The notes under the pieces: generated by a model | The model's database searches: none | What the model was told of the DNA's origin: nothing | What the model saw: the letters and a program-made list of their open reading frames with translations, nothing else | Program-made: the position numbers and the translations under genes | In this document: piece by piece, positions 1 through 8,050 of the stretch | How positions within the stretch are numbered: the first letter of the stretch is position 1 | How the letters are laid out: every line of letters begins with the position of its first letter | From: Streptomyces lomondensis | Lineage (GTDB): Bacteria > Actinomycetota > Actinomycetes > Streptomycetales > Streptomycetaceae | Length of the DNA: 64,000 bases | Reading direction: 5' to 3' | Assembly (NCBI RefSeq): GCF_014651035.1 | Contig: NZ_BMWC01000002.1 | Span: forward strand, 62,001 to 126,000

Positions 1-110
1 GGCGCCACGTTGTAGTCGGGCTCGAGGGTCTCCTCGGGCTCCCACTTCTCGACCTCAAAGATTCCTGCGAGATCCTCTGGCCTACGACTCGCTGCATACC
101 GTCCGCACAT
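1..110 (-). CDS. SRAP (SOS response-associated peptidase, HMCES/YedK family) protein, partial
   Basis: Only the first 36 codons are in the window; the gene runs off the left edge. The minus strand from position 110 translates as MCGRYAASRRPEDLAGIFEV and continues with an acidic segment ending PDYNVAP. The invariant Cys2 after the start Met is the catalytic residue of SRAP proteins, which form a thiazolidine crosslink with abasic sites in single-stranded DNA. The MCGR start and PxYNVAP motif are diagnostic, so the family call is firm although most of the protein is unseen. It is divergent from the M50-type peptidase at 161, with a 50-bp shared upstream region. Confidence 0.85.
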   Translation of the reverse strand, partial: MCGRYAASRRPEDLAGIFEVEKWEPEETLEPDYNVA

Positions 111-160
111 ACGTGCCACACTGCCAGATTCCCCACGACCACAGGGAGCCATCGCCGCAC

Positions 161-883
161 ATGGACAGCACCGCAACCGCCTCGCTCGCCTCCCTCTGGG
201 ACGAGGTCTCCGGCACCCAGCCCGACCCCGACCTCTGGGTGGTGATCGCGACCCTGGTCGCCGCGCTCGCCGTGGTGATCCCGCACGGCCTGTGGCGTAT
301 CTCCCGCAACGCCATCACCATCGCCCACGAGGGCGGCCACGGGCTCGTGGCCCTGCTCAGCGGCCGCACCCTCACGGGCATACGGCTGCACTCGGACACC
401 AGCGGCCTGACCGTCAGCCGCGGCAAGCCGTACGGCATCGGCATGATCCTCACCGCCGCCTCCGGCTACACCGCCCCGCCCCTGCTCGGCCTCGGCGGCG
501 CGGCCCTGCTCGGCGCCGGCCGCATCACGCTCCTGCTGTGGCTGGCCACGGCCCTGCTGCTCGCCATGCTCGTGATGATCCGCAACGCCTACGGCGCCCT
601 CACCATGATCGTCACCGGCGGGCTGTTCGTCCTGGTGTCCTGGCTGGCCGGCCCCCAGGTCCAGGCGGCGTTCGCGTACGCGGTGGTGTGGTTCCTGCTG
701 CTCGGCGGGGTGCGTCCGGCGTTCGAGCTCCAGGCGAAGCGGGCGCGGGGCGGGGCGGGCGACTCGGACGCGGACCAGTTGTCGCGGCTGACGCACGTAC
801 CGGCGGGGTTGTGGTTCTTCCTGTTCCACGCGGTGTCGCTGTGCTCGCTGATAGGCGGAGGACGCTGGCTCCTGGCGCTGTGA
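161..883 (+). CDS. M50 family (site-2-protease-like) membrane metallopeptidase
   Basis: A 240-residue integral membrane protein. A hydrophobic segment at about residues 22-42 is followed by HEGGH near residue 55, the zinc-binding HExxH of site-2 protease-like (M50B-like) proteins, and then by further hydrophobic segments covering most of the protein. This architecture fits intramembrane or membrane-proximal proteolysis; the substrate is unknown. The in-frame ATG at 161 (MDSTATASL) is preferred to the ATG at 113, because the extra 16 residues look non-coding and overlap the divergent SRAP upstream region. A long GC-rich inverted repeat follows the stop codon. Confidence 0.8.
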   Translation: MDSTATASLASLWDEVSGTQPDPDLWVVIATLVAALAVVIPHGLWRISRNAITIAHEGGHGLVALLSGRTLTGIRLHSDTSGLTVSRGKPYGIGMILTAASGYTAPPLLGLGGAALLGAGRITLLLWLATALLLAMLVMIRNAYGALTMIVTGGLFVLVSWLAGPQVQAAFAYAVVWFLLLGGVRPAFELQAKRARGGAGDSDADQLSRLTHVPAGLWFFLFHAVSLCSLIGGGRWLLAL

Positions 884-950
884 CGCGCCACGGGGAGGCA
901 GCGCGGGGGCGCGGGGCTGCGTCGATGTGCGGCCTCCGCCGCGTGGCGCG
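884..950 (+). terminator. Long inverted repeat after the M50 gene, probable terminator
   Basis: CGCGCCACG (884-892) pairs with CGTGGCGCG (942-950), and the inner GGAGG/CCTCC segments at about 894 and 933 extend the stem. It lies between the M50 stop codon and the aroA start. There is no T-tract, which is common for actinobacterial terminators. Confidence 0.45.
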
Positions 951-990
951 ACCGGCCCCACGGCGCCGCACCCGCACGACGGCCTGCTTA

Positions 991-996
991 TAAAGT
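991..996 (+). promoter_or_regulatory. Candidate leaderless -10 element of aroA
   Basis: TAAAGT fits the actinobacterial -10 consensus TAnnnT and ends six bases before the aroA ATG (1003), so transcription would start at or next to the A of the start codon. The overlapping TATAAA at 989-994 is an alternative. No strong -35 hexamer is visible. The upstream sequence has only a weak purine run (AAAG), consistent with leaderless translation. Confidence 0.5.
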
Positions 997-1002
997 AAAG
1001 GC

Positions 1003-2319
1003 ATGGCCCCGAACACCGCAGACACCGCCCTCTGGCCCGCCCCGCACGCGAGCGGAGCCGTCGACGCGACGGTCCACGTGCCCGGGTCCAAGTCGGTCAC
1101 CAACCGCGCCCTGGTCCTCGCCTCCCTCGCCTCCGAGCCCGGCTGGCTGCGCCGCCCGCTGCGCTCCCGCGACACCCTGCTGATGGCCGGCGCGCTGCGC
1201 GCGATGGGCATCGAGATCGAGGAGGGCGTGGGCCCCGACGGCACGGGCGAGGCCTGGCGGGTGCTCCCCACGGACCTGCGCGGCCCGGCCACGGTCGACG
1301 TGGGCAACGCCGGCACGGTGATGCGGTTCCTGCCGCCGGTCGCCGCGCTCGCCGACGGCCCCGTCCGCTTCGACGGCGACTCCCGCTCCTACGAGCGTCC
1401 CCTGAACGGCGTCATCGACGCGCTGCGCCAGCTCGGCGCCCGGATCGACGACGACGGCCGCGGCGCCCTGCCGTTGACCGTGCACGGCGGCGGTGCCCTG
1501 GACGGCGGCCCGGTCGCGATCGACGCGTCCTCCTCGTCGCAGTTCGTGAGCGCCCTGCTGCTGTCCGGCCCGCGCTTCAACCAGGGCGTGGAGGTCCGCC
1601 ACACGGGCGCCACGCTGCCCTCCATGCCGCACATCCGCATGACGGTGGACATGCTGCGCGCGGTCGGCGCCCAGGTGGACACGCCCGAGTCGGGCGGCGA
1701 GCCGAACGTCTGGCGGGTGACGCCGGGCGCCCTGCTCGGCCGGGACCTGGTCATCGAGCCGGACCTGTCGAACGCTCAGCCGTTCCTGGCGGCGGCGCTG
1801 GTGACCGGCGGCAAGATCGTCATCCCGGACTGGCCGGCCCGCACCACCCAGCCCGGTGACCGGCTGCGCGAGATCTTCACCGAGATGGGCGGTTCCTGCG
1901 AACTGACCGAGTACGGGCTCGTGTTCTCCGGCTCCGGCTCGATCCACGGCATCGACGTCGACCTGAGCGAGGTCGGCGAACTGACGCCGGGCATCGCGGC
2001 GGTCGCGGCCCTCGCCGACTCCCCGTCGACCCTGCGCGGCGTCGCCCACCTGCGGCTGCACGAGACGGACCGGCTGGCGGCGCTGACGAAGGAGATCAAC
2101 GAACTCGGCGGTGACGTGACGGAGACCGCCGACGGTCTGCACATCCGCCCGCGCCGCCTGCACGGTGGGATCTTCCACACGTACGACGACCACCGCATGG
2201 CCACGGCCGGCGCGGTCATCGGCCTCGCGGTCGAGGGCGTGCAGATCGAGAACGTGGCGACGACGGCCAAGACCCTGCCCGACTTCCCCGACCTGTGGAC
2301 CGGGATGCTCGGGGCGTAG
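1003..2319 (+). CDS. aroA: 3-phosphoshikimate 1-carboxyvinyltransferase (EPSP synthase)
   Basis: This 438-residue cytosolic enzyme joins phosphoenolpyruvate to shikimate-3-phosphate in the shikimate pathway to chorismate and aromatic amino acids. The N-terminal [11 protein letters not shown] motif (about residues 27-37) binds substrate phosphate. [12 protein letters not shown] (about 102-113) is the conserved NAGTxxR loop. [10 protein letters not shown] and the late HETDRL and DDHRMA motifs complete the two-domain inside-out barrel. Length is normal for the family. rsgA begins 17 bases downstream on the same strand, so the two are probably co-transcribed. The promoter may be leaderless, as annotated just upstream. 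Confidence 0.97.
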   Translation: MAPNTADTALWPAPHASGAVDATVHVPGSKSVTNRALVLASLASEPGWLRRPLRSRDTLLMAGALRAMGIEIEEGVGPDGTGEAWRVLPTDLRGPATVDVGNAGTVMRFLPPVAALADGPVRFDGDSRSYERPLNGVIDALRQLGARIDDDGRGALPLTVHGGGALDGGPVAIDASSSSQFVSALLLSGPRFNQGVEVRHTGATLPSMPHIRMTVDMLRAVGAQVDTPESGGEPNVWRVTPGALLGRDLVIEPDLSNAQPFLAAALVTGGKIVIPDWPARTTQPGDRLREIFTEMGGSCELTEYGLVFSGSGSIHGIDVDLSEVGELTPGIAAVAALADSPSTLRGVAHLRLHETDRLAALTKEINELGGDVTETADGLHIRPRRLHGGIFHTYDDHRMATAGAVIGLAVEGVQIENVATTAKTLPDFPDLWTGMLGA

Positions 2320-2336
2320 GACGCAGGGATCACGTC

Positions 2337-3347
2337 ATGCGCCGCTACGGCAAGCACACCGACGAGGACGACATCCGCACCCGTCCCGGCCGCCGGAACA
2401 CCCGTCCCCGGACGAACATCCGGCCCAAGCACGAGGACGCCGCCGAGGGCCTCGTCCTCACCGTCGACCGGGGCCGTCTGACCTGCCTCGTCGAGGACCG
2501 AGTGGTCATGGCGATGAAGGCCCGCGAGCTGGGCCGCAAGGCGGCGGTGGTCGGCGACCGCGTGGCGCTCGTCGGCGACCTGTCCGGCCAGAAGGACACG
2601 CTCGCGCGGATCGTGCGCATCGAGGAGCGGACCTCCGTGCTCCGTCGCACGGCGGACGACGACGACCCGTACGAGCGCGTGGTCGTCGCCAACGCCGACC
2701 AGCTGGCCGTCGTCACCGCCCTGGCCGACCCCGAGCCCCGGCCGCGCCTGATCGACCGCTGCCTGGTCGCCGCCTACGACGGCGGCCTGGACCCGCTGCT
2801 GGTGCTGACCAAGTCGGACCTCGCCCCGCCCGACAAGCTGCTGGAGCTGTACGGCGACCTCGACATCCCCTTTGTCGTCACCAGCCGCGCGGAGCTGGAG
2901 TCCGGCGTCGCCGTCGACCGGGTGCGCGAGCAGCTCGACGGCAAGATCACCGCGTTCGTCGGCCACTCCGGCGTCGGCAAGACGACCCTGGTCAACGCGC
3001 TGGTGCCGCAGGAGCGGCGGCGTTCGACCGGGCATGTGAACGCGGTGACGGGCCGTGGCCGCCACACCACCACCTCCGCGCTGGCGCTACCGCTGTCCGG
3101 CGGCGACGGCTGGGTGATCGACACGCCGGGCGTACGGTCCTTCGGGCTCAACCACGTGGACCCGTCCCGGGTCATCCACGCCTTCCCCGACCTGGAGCCG
3201 GGCACCGAGGGCTGCCCGCGCGCGTGCAGTCACGACGAGCCGGACTGCGCGCTCGACGCGTGGGTGACCGAGGGGCACGCCGATCCGGCCCGGCTGTACT
3301 CGCTGCGGCGGCTGCTGGCCACGCGGGAGCGCACGGAAGGCGACTGA
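2337..3347 (+). CDS. rsgA: Ribosome small-subunit-dependent GTPase A
   Basis: A 336-residue circularly permuted GTPase acting in late 30S subunit maturation. An N-terminal OB-fold-like region is followed by the permuted motif order G4 (TKSD, near residue 158), G1/Walker A (GHSGVGKTT, near 208) and G3 (DTPG, near 262). A C-terminal zinc knuckle uses the cysteines and histidine of CPRACSHDEPDC. ATG 2337 (MRRYGKHTDED) was chosen; an upstream in-frame start at 2295 would overlap aroA and adds unrelated residues. It lies directly after aroA, so an aroA-rsgA operon is likely. Confidence 0.95.
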   Translation: MRRYGKHTDEDDIRTRPGRRNTRPRTNIRPKHEDAAEGLVLTVDRGRLTCLVEDRVVMAMKARELGRKAAVVGDRVALVGDLSGQKDTLARIVRIEERTSVLRRTADDDDPYERVVVANADQLAVVTALADPEPRPRLIDRCLVAAYDGGLDPLLVLTKSDLAPPDKLLELYGDLDIPFVVTSRAELESGVAVDRVREQLDGKITAFVGHSGVGKTTLVNALVPQERRRSTGHVNAVTGRGRHTTTSALALPLSGGDGWVIDTPGVRSFGLNHVDPSRVIHAFPDLEPGTEGCPRACSHDEPDCALDAWVTEGHADPARLYSLRRLLATRERTEGD

Positions 3348-3466
3348 CCTCCGGGTTGTTTGTGATGGCGTGCGGACGGTAAGTGCATAATCGCACCAAG
3401 CCGGATGCAAGCCTGAGCAAAACGCGACGAAGCGGTCACTGAACGTGGGCTGCGGGAGGACATCAC

Positions 3467-3790
3467 ATGGCGTGGCTGCTGGTCATCGTGGCCGGGTTGC
3501 TCGAGACCGGTTTCGCCGTGTGCCTGAAGTTGTCACACGGCTTCACACGGCTGTGGCCGACGGTCGCGTTCTGCGTCTTCGCCCTCGGCAGTTTCGGGCT
3601 GCTGACGCTGGCTCTGAAGCGGCTCGACGTGGGGCCCGCCTATGCGGTGTGGACCGGCATCGGGGCGGCGGGGACGGCCATCTACGGCATGGTGTTCCTG
3701 GGCGACCTGGTGTCGACGCTGAAGATCGTGTCGATCAGCCTGGTCATCATCGGCGTGATCGGGCTGCAGTTGTCGGGCTCGGCGCACTGA
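3467..3790 (+). CDS. SMR family small multidrug or guanidinium exporter (SugE/Gdx-like)
   Basis: A 107-residue, four-helix small multidrug resistance protein; members work as dual-topology dimers. The conserved membrane-embedded Glu lies in GLLETGFAV (about residue 13). LSHGFTRLWP and YAVWTGIGAAGTAIYGM match the SugE/Gdx subgroup (guanidinium exporters) better than the EmrE/QacE subgroup, so guanidinium export is plausible but unproven. An SD-like GGGAGG precedes ATG 3467. It converges on a TetR gene whose stop is 8 bp away. No recognisable guanidine riboswitch was found upstream, only a small GTGC/GCAC hairpin near 3383-3396. Confidence 0.88.
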   Translation: MAWLLVIVAGLLETGFAVCLKLSHGFTRLWPTVAFCVFALGSFGLLTLALKRLDVGPAYAVWTGIGAAGTAIYGMVFLGDLVSTLKIVSISLVIIGVIGLQLSGSAH

Positions 3791-3797
3791 CGCCCCG

Positions 3798-4403
3798 TCA
3801 GCCGGGTTGCCGGTGCAGGGCGCTGCGGACCAGGTCGGCGACGCCGCCCTCGCCGGGCGGCGCGGCCACGCAGGACAGGGCGAGCCGGACGGCGAGTTCG
3901 CAGGAGCGGGCCAGGTCGGCGGTGTCGGACTTGGGCGTGCCCGGTCCGGCCAGGACGGTGACGGCGCGGTCGCGGACGAGTGCGACGAAGTCACCGGGTG
4001 TGGGCAGGGGGCCGTCGGCGCGGCGCTGGGCGGGTACGGCGGAGGTGGAGGGGACGGCCGACAGGGTCGGGGAGGGCAGCCGTTCGCTCCAGCAGCCGGT
4101 GAGCATGGCGCGGACGAGGGCGTTGTCGCGGGCCGCGGAGGTGGTCCACTCGGCGGTGGCGGTGAGCCGGTCGCGGGGGTCGCTGGGCCCGGCGAGCGCG
4201 CGGTCGACCCCGGCGAGATAGCCGTCGGCTTCCCTTCTCACGAGCGCCCGGGCGAGTCCGTCCTTGCTGCCGAACTCGTTGTACAGCGTCTGCCGGGACA
4301 CTCCGGCCGCCGCGGCCACGTCCACCATCCGTACGGCGGACCACGGCCGGCGCGCCAGCGCCGTGTAAGCGGCGTCCAGTAGAGATTCCCGCGCTGCTGG
4401 CAT
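3798..4403 (-). CDS. TetR family transcriptional regulator
   Basis: A protein of about 201 residues with an N-terminal TetR helix-turn-helix: LLDAAYTALARR, then VDVAAAAGVSRQTLYNEFGS, which is the classic recognition region. The C-terminal ligand domain is divergent. Two adjacent ATGs (4406 and 4403) are possible; GGGGAGG lies 2 bases before the first and 5 before the second, so the second is favoured. It converges on the SMR exporter and is divergent from hisN. A TTGACA promoter with an overlapping inverted repeat lies upstream, suggesting autoregulation. The target gene is not identified; the adjacent exporter is an obvious guess. Confidence 0.88.
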   Translation of the reverse strand: MPAARESLLDAAYTALARRPWSAVRMVDVAAAAGVSRQTLYNEFGSKDGLARALVRREADGYLAGVDRALAGPSDPRDRLTATAEWTTSAARDNALVRAMLTGCWSERLPSPTLSAVPSTSAVPAQRRADGPLPTPGDFVALVRDRAVTVLAGPGTPKSDTADLARSCELAVRLALSCVAAPPGEGGVADLVRSALHRQPG

Positions 4404-4438
4404 CATCGCCTCCCCTTGGGGCGAGCGGCTCTGCGCCC

Positions 4439-4467
4439 AGATTTGACGCGCGTGAAACCACTGTCAA
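4439..4467 (-). promoter_or_regulatory. Promoter of the TetR gene with overlapping inverted repeat
   Basis: Minus strand: -35 TTGACA (4462-4467), 17-bp spacer, -10 AAATCT (4439-4444), about 35 bp upstream of the start. TTGAC (4443-4447) and GTCAA (4463-4467) form an inverted repeat spanning the promoter, a candidate autoregulatory operator. Confidence 0.55.
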
Positions 4468-4656
4468 GGGTTCGCGAACGCATGCGGGGGCGCGTTTCGG
4501 CCGCGTCGCGCGGGCGGTTGGCCGCGCGGAGCACCTCGCCGCACCGAGTTGCGCACCCACCCGCCCCCGGCACCCACACCTCGCCCCCTCAAGCGGGCGC
4601 CCCACCACTCCCCCACCCACACAAACCCCCTGTAGCCCCACCCCCACCTCGGCAGA

Positions 4657-4662
4657 TAGGTT
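4657..4662 (+). promoter_or_regulatory. Candidate leaderless -10 element of hisN
   Basis: TAGGTT matches the TAnnnT consensus and ends exactly six bases before the hisN ATG at 4669. No Shine-Dalgarno sequence precedes the ATG (CGTCAC), consistent with a leaderless transcript. Confidence 0.6.
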
Positions 4663-4668
4663 CGTCAC

Positions 4669-5469
4669 ATGCCCGACTACCTCGACGACCTGCGCTTCGC
4701 CCACGTCCTCGCCGACGCCGCGGACGCCGCGACGACGGACCGGTTCAAGGCCCTCGACCTCAAGGTCGAGACCAAACCGGACATGACCCCGGTGAGCGAA
4801 GCGGACAAGGCCGCGGAAGAACTCATCCGCGGCCAGCTCCAGCGCGCCCGCCCCCGGGACGCGATCCTCGGCGAGGAGTACGGCGTCGAGGGCACCGGCC
4901 CCCGGCGCTGGGTGATCGACCCCATCGACGGCACCAAGAACTACGTACGCGGCGTCCCCGTCTGGGCCACCCTCATCTCGCTCATGGAAGCCGGCGAGGG
5001 CGGCTTCCAGCCGGTCGTCGGCGTCGTCTCCGCCCCCGCGCTCGGCCGCCGCTGGTGGGCCGCGAAGGGCCACGGCGCGTTCTCCGGCCGCAGCCTCACC
5101 AAGGCCTCCCGGCTGCACGTCTCCCGCGTCTCCAAGCTCTCCGACGCCTCCTTCGCGTACTCCTCGCTGAGCGGCTGGGAGGAGCAGGGCCGTCTGGACG
5201 GCTTCCTGGACCTCACCCGCGAGGTGTGGCGCACGCGCGCGTACGGCGACTTCTGGCCCTACATGATGGTCGCGGAGGGCTCCGTCGACATGTGCGCCGA
5301 GCCGGAGCTGTCCCTGTGGGACATGGCCGCCAACGCGATCATCGTCACGGAGGCCGGCGGCACCTTCACCGGGCTCGACTCCCGCCCGGGCCCGCACAGC
5401 GGCAACGCGGCCGCGTCGAACGGCCTGCTGCACGACGAGTTGCTCGGATACCTCAACCAGCGCTACTGA
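4669..5469 (+). CDS. hisN: Histidinol-phosphatase, inositol monophosphatase type
   Basis: A 266-residue member of the Mg2+-dependent inositol monophosphatase superfamily. The metal-binding motifs are intact: GEEYG (about residue 68), [15 protein letters not shown] (about 84-98) and WDMAA (about 224). Actinobacteria use this family for dephosphorylation of L-histidinol phosphate in histidine biosynthesis, and sequence and length fit HisN best. Other family members (inositol or PAP phosphatases) cannot be fully excluded. The likely leaderless promoter means the ATG at 4669 is the start. Confidence 0.9.
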   Translation: MPDYLDDLRFAHVLADAADAATTDRFKALDLKVETKPDMTPVSEADKAAEELIRGQLQRARPRDAILGEEYGVEGTGPRRWVIDPIDGTKNYVRGVPVWATLISLMEAGEGGFQPVVGVVSAPALGRRWWAAKGHGAFSGRSLTKASRLHVSRVSKLSDASFAYSSLSGWEEQGRLDGFLDLTREVWRTRAYGDFWPYMMVAEGSVDMCAEPELSLWDMAANAIIVTEAGGTFTGLDSRPGPHSGNAAASNGLLHDELLGYLNQRY

Positions 5470-5580
5470 ACGCCCCCTTGTTGACCCTCCCTTTGCCTGC
5501 CACTCTGGGAGTCCCCCCACTTGTGAACTTGTGAAACGCTGAACAAACGGCGGGGACACTCCCAGGAGGTGGCTCCATCC

Positions 5581-5973
5581 ATGCTCGTCCGTGACGCCAT
5601 GAGCACCGTCGTCCTCACCATCGGCCCGACCCATACGCTCCGCCAGGCCGCCGCGCTGATGTCCGCCCGCCGGGTGGGCGCGGCCGTCGTCCACGACCCC
5701 GACGCCGGCGGCATCGGCATCCTCACTGAACGCGACATCCTCAACTCCGTGGGCCGGGGCCAGGACCCGGACACCGAGCGCGCCCACGCCCATACCACCA
5801 CCGACGTCGTGTTCGCCGCCCCGACCTGGACCCTGGAGGAGGCGGCCGGCGCCATGACGCACGGCGGTTTCCGTCACCTCATCGTGCTGGACCGCGACGA
5901 GCCCGCCGGCATCGTCTCGGTCCGCGACATCATCCGCTGCTGGGCACCGGCGCGACAGCAGGTTCCGGCGTAA
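5581..5973 (+). CDS. CBS domain-pair protein
   Basis: A 130-residue protein made of two CBS motifs in tandem, about residues 3-60 (MLVRDAMSTVVLTIGP through GILTERDIL) and 70-122 (through GIVSVRDII). Such Bateman modules bind adenosine nucleotides and sense energy state; the partner is unknown. AGGAGG (5564-5569) places the start at ATG 5581; the upstream GTG at 5569 overlaps the SD and is rejected. A bidirectional hairpin terminator separates it from the convergent catalase pseudogene. Confidence 0.88.
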   Translation: MLVRDAMSTVVLTIGPTHTLRQAAALMSARRVGAAVVHDPDAGGIGILTERDILNSVGRGQDPDTERAHAHTTTDVVFAAPTWTLEEAAGAMTHGGFRHLIVLDRDEPAGIVSVRDIIRCWAPARQQVPA

Positions 5974-5981
5974 CAGCACGG

Positions 5982-6016
5982 ACGGGCCGGGCCCCCCTTC
6001 CGGGGACCCGGCCCGT
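5982..6016. terminator. Bidirectional hairpin terminator
   Basis: ACGGGCCGGG (5982-5991) pairs with CCCGGCCCGT (6007-6016). It lies between the convergent CBS gene and the catalase remnant. Confidence 0.7.
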
Positions 6017-6046
6017 GCACCACCGCAAGCGGTCCAGCGCTGGAGT

Positions 6047-7196
6047 TCAGCCGCGCAGGGCTTGGACCGCGGCCTCCAGCCGCTTGCCGTAGTCCCCGTC
6101 GGCCCGACGGAAGTTGTCGATCGCCCGCTCGACGATGTCGTCGCGCGAGACCTTGGCGATGAAGCCCGCCAGGTTGGCGATCAGGCGCTCCTTCTCGTCC
6201 TGCGACATGAGCCGGTAGAGGTTGCCCGCCTGCACGAAGTCGTCGTCCTCGGCGTGGACCGGCGCGGGGTGGTTGCCCGTGGCGCCGCTCACGGCCGTGG
6301 CGGACCACAGCGGACGGTCCGTCTGGAACGGGCCGCCGAAGCTGTTCGGCTCGTAGTTCTTCGCGCCCTTGTGGCGGCCGTCGTAGAGATACCCGTCACG
6401 GGAGTTGGTGCGCGCCACGGTGGCGTGCGGGCGGTTCACCGGCAGGTGGTCGGCGTTGATGCCGACGCGGTAGCGGTGGGCGTCGCCGTAGGCGAACAGG
6501 CGGCCCTGGAGCATCTTGTCCGGCGACGGGCCGATGCCCGGCACGAAGTGGGCGGGGCTGAAGATCGACTGCTCGACCTCGGCGAAGATGTTCTCCGGGT
6601 TGCGGTTGAGCTCCAGCTTGCCGATCTCGACGACCGGGTAGTCCGCGTGCGGCCAGACCTTGGTCAGGTCGAACGGGTTGAAGCGGTACGTCGCCGCCTC
6701 GGCCACCGGCATGATCTGCACGCCGACCGTCCAGGTCGGGTATTCGCCGCGCTCGATGGCCTCGCGCAGGTCGCGCTGGTGGGAGTCGGGGTCCTCACCG
6801 GCGAGCCGGGCGGCCTCCGCGCTGGTCAGGTTCTTGATGCCCTGGTCCGTCTTGAAGTGGTACTTCACCCAGAAGGCCTCGCCGGCCGCGTGGACTCGGG
6901 CGACAGGCTCCAAAAGTCCCAGACGTTGTCCGCCTCGGTCGAGCCGGTGTACGGGTCGCGCTTCTGGGTGTGGATGAAGTCCGGGAACTTGATGGCGTCC
7001 TTGATGAAGAACACCGGGGTGTTGTGAAGGTGCCGTAGGCGCCCGCACCGCGCGTGTGCACCACGCGCTCCGGGATGCGCTCGCGGTTGAAGTGGGCGAG
7101 CTTCTCCAGCAGGAGCTGGTCCTGGACGAGCACCGGGCCGCCGACGCCCGCGGTCTCGCTGTTCTGGTTGTCGGCTACCGGAGCCCAGGCCTCCAT
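6047..7196 (-). pseudogene. katA: Catalase (clade-3 heme type) disrupted by two internal deletions and frameshifts
   Basis: Catalase sequence is spread over three frames. The N-terminal part (from ATG 7196) reads through [18 protein letters not shown] and GAGAYGTFT, including the catalytic His. It then jumps near 7023-7026 to [16 protein letters not shown] in another frame, losing about 60 residues that normally lie between. Near 6886-6895 a second jump, after WSLSPEST, loses about 35 residues and resumes in a third frame at [10 protein letters not shown]. The downstream part is intact to the C-terminus and includes the heme-ligand Tyr region RLFAYGDAHRYRVG. No single frame can make active catalase. 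The regulator and operator upstream are intact. An assembly error is the alternative explanation. Confidence 0.88.
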
Positions 7197-7203
7197 CGTC
7201 ACG

Positions 7204-7231
7204 ATCCTACAATAGACAATGTCTAAAGCAA
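7204..7231 (-). promoter_or_regulatory. Catalase promoter with Fur/CatR-type operator
   Basis: Minus strand: -35 TTGCTT (7226-7231), 16-bp spacer and -10 TAGGAT (7204-7209). The spacer contains the perfect 6-1-6 palindrome TAGACAATGTCTA (7213-7225). A Fur-type repressor bound there would block RNA polymerase. The site lies between the catalase remnant and the divergent Fur-family gene, the expected catalase-CatR arrangement. Confidence 0.75.
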
Positions 7232-7279
7232 GCAAGCTTCTAAAGTCACACCTGTTCGGGACCTGGTCCCCTTTGCTGT

Positions 7280-7285
7280 TAGGCT
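7280..7285 (+). promoter_or_regulatory. Candidate leaderless -10 element of the Fur-family gene
   Basis: TAGGCT fits TAnnnT and ends seven bases before ATG 7293. This supports the ATG rather than the GTG at 7287, which would start only one base downstream of the -10. Confidence 0.5.
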
Positions 7286-7292
7286 GGTGGCC

Positions 7293-7709
7293 ATGAGTGA
7301 CCTTCTGGAACGGCTGCGCGGACGCGGATGGCGGATGACCGCGCAGCGGCGCGTCGTGGCCGAGGTCCTCGACGGCGAACACGTCCATCTGACGGCCGAC
7401 GAGGTCCACGCCCGGGCCGTCGCCAAGCTGCCCGAGATCTCCCGGGCGACCGTCTACAACACGCTCGGCGAGCTCGTCTCCCTCGGCGAGGTGCTGGAGG
7501 TCTCCACCGACCAGCGCGCCAAGCGGTACGACCCGAACGCCCACCGGCCGCACCACCACCTGGTCTGCGCCCAGTGCGGCGCGATCCGCGACGTCCACCC
7601 GGTCGGCAACCCGCTGGCGGACCTCCCGGACTCGGAGCGCTTCGGCTTCACGGTCTCCGACGTCGAGGTGACCTACCGCGGCGTCTGCCCGAACTGCGCG
7701 GCCGCCTAG
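7293..7709 (+). CDS. catR: Fur family peroxide-sensing repressor (CatR-like)
   Basis: A 138-residue Fur/PerR-type protein. The N-terminal winged helix ([28 protein letters not shown]) is followed by the metal-sensing region [13 protein letters not shown] and a C-terminal CPNC, giving the two CxxC structural zinc pairs. It is divergent from the catalase remnant with a palindromic operator between them, the arrangement of CatR, which represses catalase in Streptomyces until oxidised by peroxide. In this genome the repressor appears intact although its neighbouring target is broken. A strong terminator follows. Confidence 0.88.
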   Translation: MSDLLERLRGRGWRMTAQRRVVAEVLDGEHVHLTADEVHARAVAKLPEISRATVYNTLGELVSLGEVLEVSTDQRAKRYDPNAHRPHHHLVCAQCGAIRDVHPVGNPLADLPDSERFGFTVSDVEVTYRGVCPNCAAA

Positions 7710-7723
7710 TTCTGTCACGCGTA

Positions 7724-7754
7724 AGCCCCGGCACCCTGGGTGCCGGGGCTTTTT
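7724..7754 (+). terminator. Intrinsic terminator of catR
   Basis: AGCCCCGGCACCC pairs with GGGTGCCGGGGCT through a short loop and is followed by TTTTT. Confidence 0.9.
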
Positions 7755-7791
7755 CGCTGCTCACGCGGACCGCTGAAGCCCGGGGAAAACA

Positions 7792-7827
7792 CCGAGGGCC
7801 GGAACCCTTTCGGATTCCGGCCCTCGG
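7792..7827 (-). terminator. Terminator of the first initiator tRNA gene
   Basis: CCGAGGGCCGGAA (7792-7804) pairs perfectly with TTCCGGCCCTCGG (7815-7827). On the minus strand it lies a few bases beyond the 3' end of the tRNA. Confidence 0.75.
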
Positions 7828-7834
7828 CCTTCAG

Positions 7835-7908
7835 TAGCGGGGACAGGATTTGAACCTGCGACCTCTGGGTTATGAGCCCAGCGAGCTACCGAGCTGCTCC
7901 ACCCCGCG
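7835..7908 (-). tRNA. Initiator tRNA-fMet (CAU), copy 1
   Basis: A 74-nt cloverleaf on the minus strand beginning CGCGGGG. Anticodon loop CTCATAA gives CAU. Initiator features are visible: three consecutive G:C pairs in the anticodon stem (CTGGG/CCCAG) and an unpaired position 1-72 (C against T). CCA is not encoded. It appears identical to the copy at 10109-10182. Confidence 0.97.
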
Positions 7909-8050
7909 TCGGTGAATGCAACGTTACGTCAACGACGAGGACAGATGCAAATCGCTTAACCGCTGGTCCCGCGAGCAGGGGGTACCCCCAGGCGGCAGGG
8001 GTGGGTCCCAACGCCGAGCACCCTCCAGCCCGGCCCACCTCAGGCAGCCC

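Noticed and set aside
3347..3466. Guanidine riboswitch upstream of the SugE/Gdx-like exporter
   Set aside because: No match to the conserved cores of guanidine-I, -II (ACGR twin hairpins) or -III (GGACAAGACGG) was found; only a small GTGC/GCAC hairpin is present.
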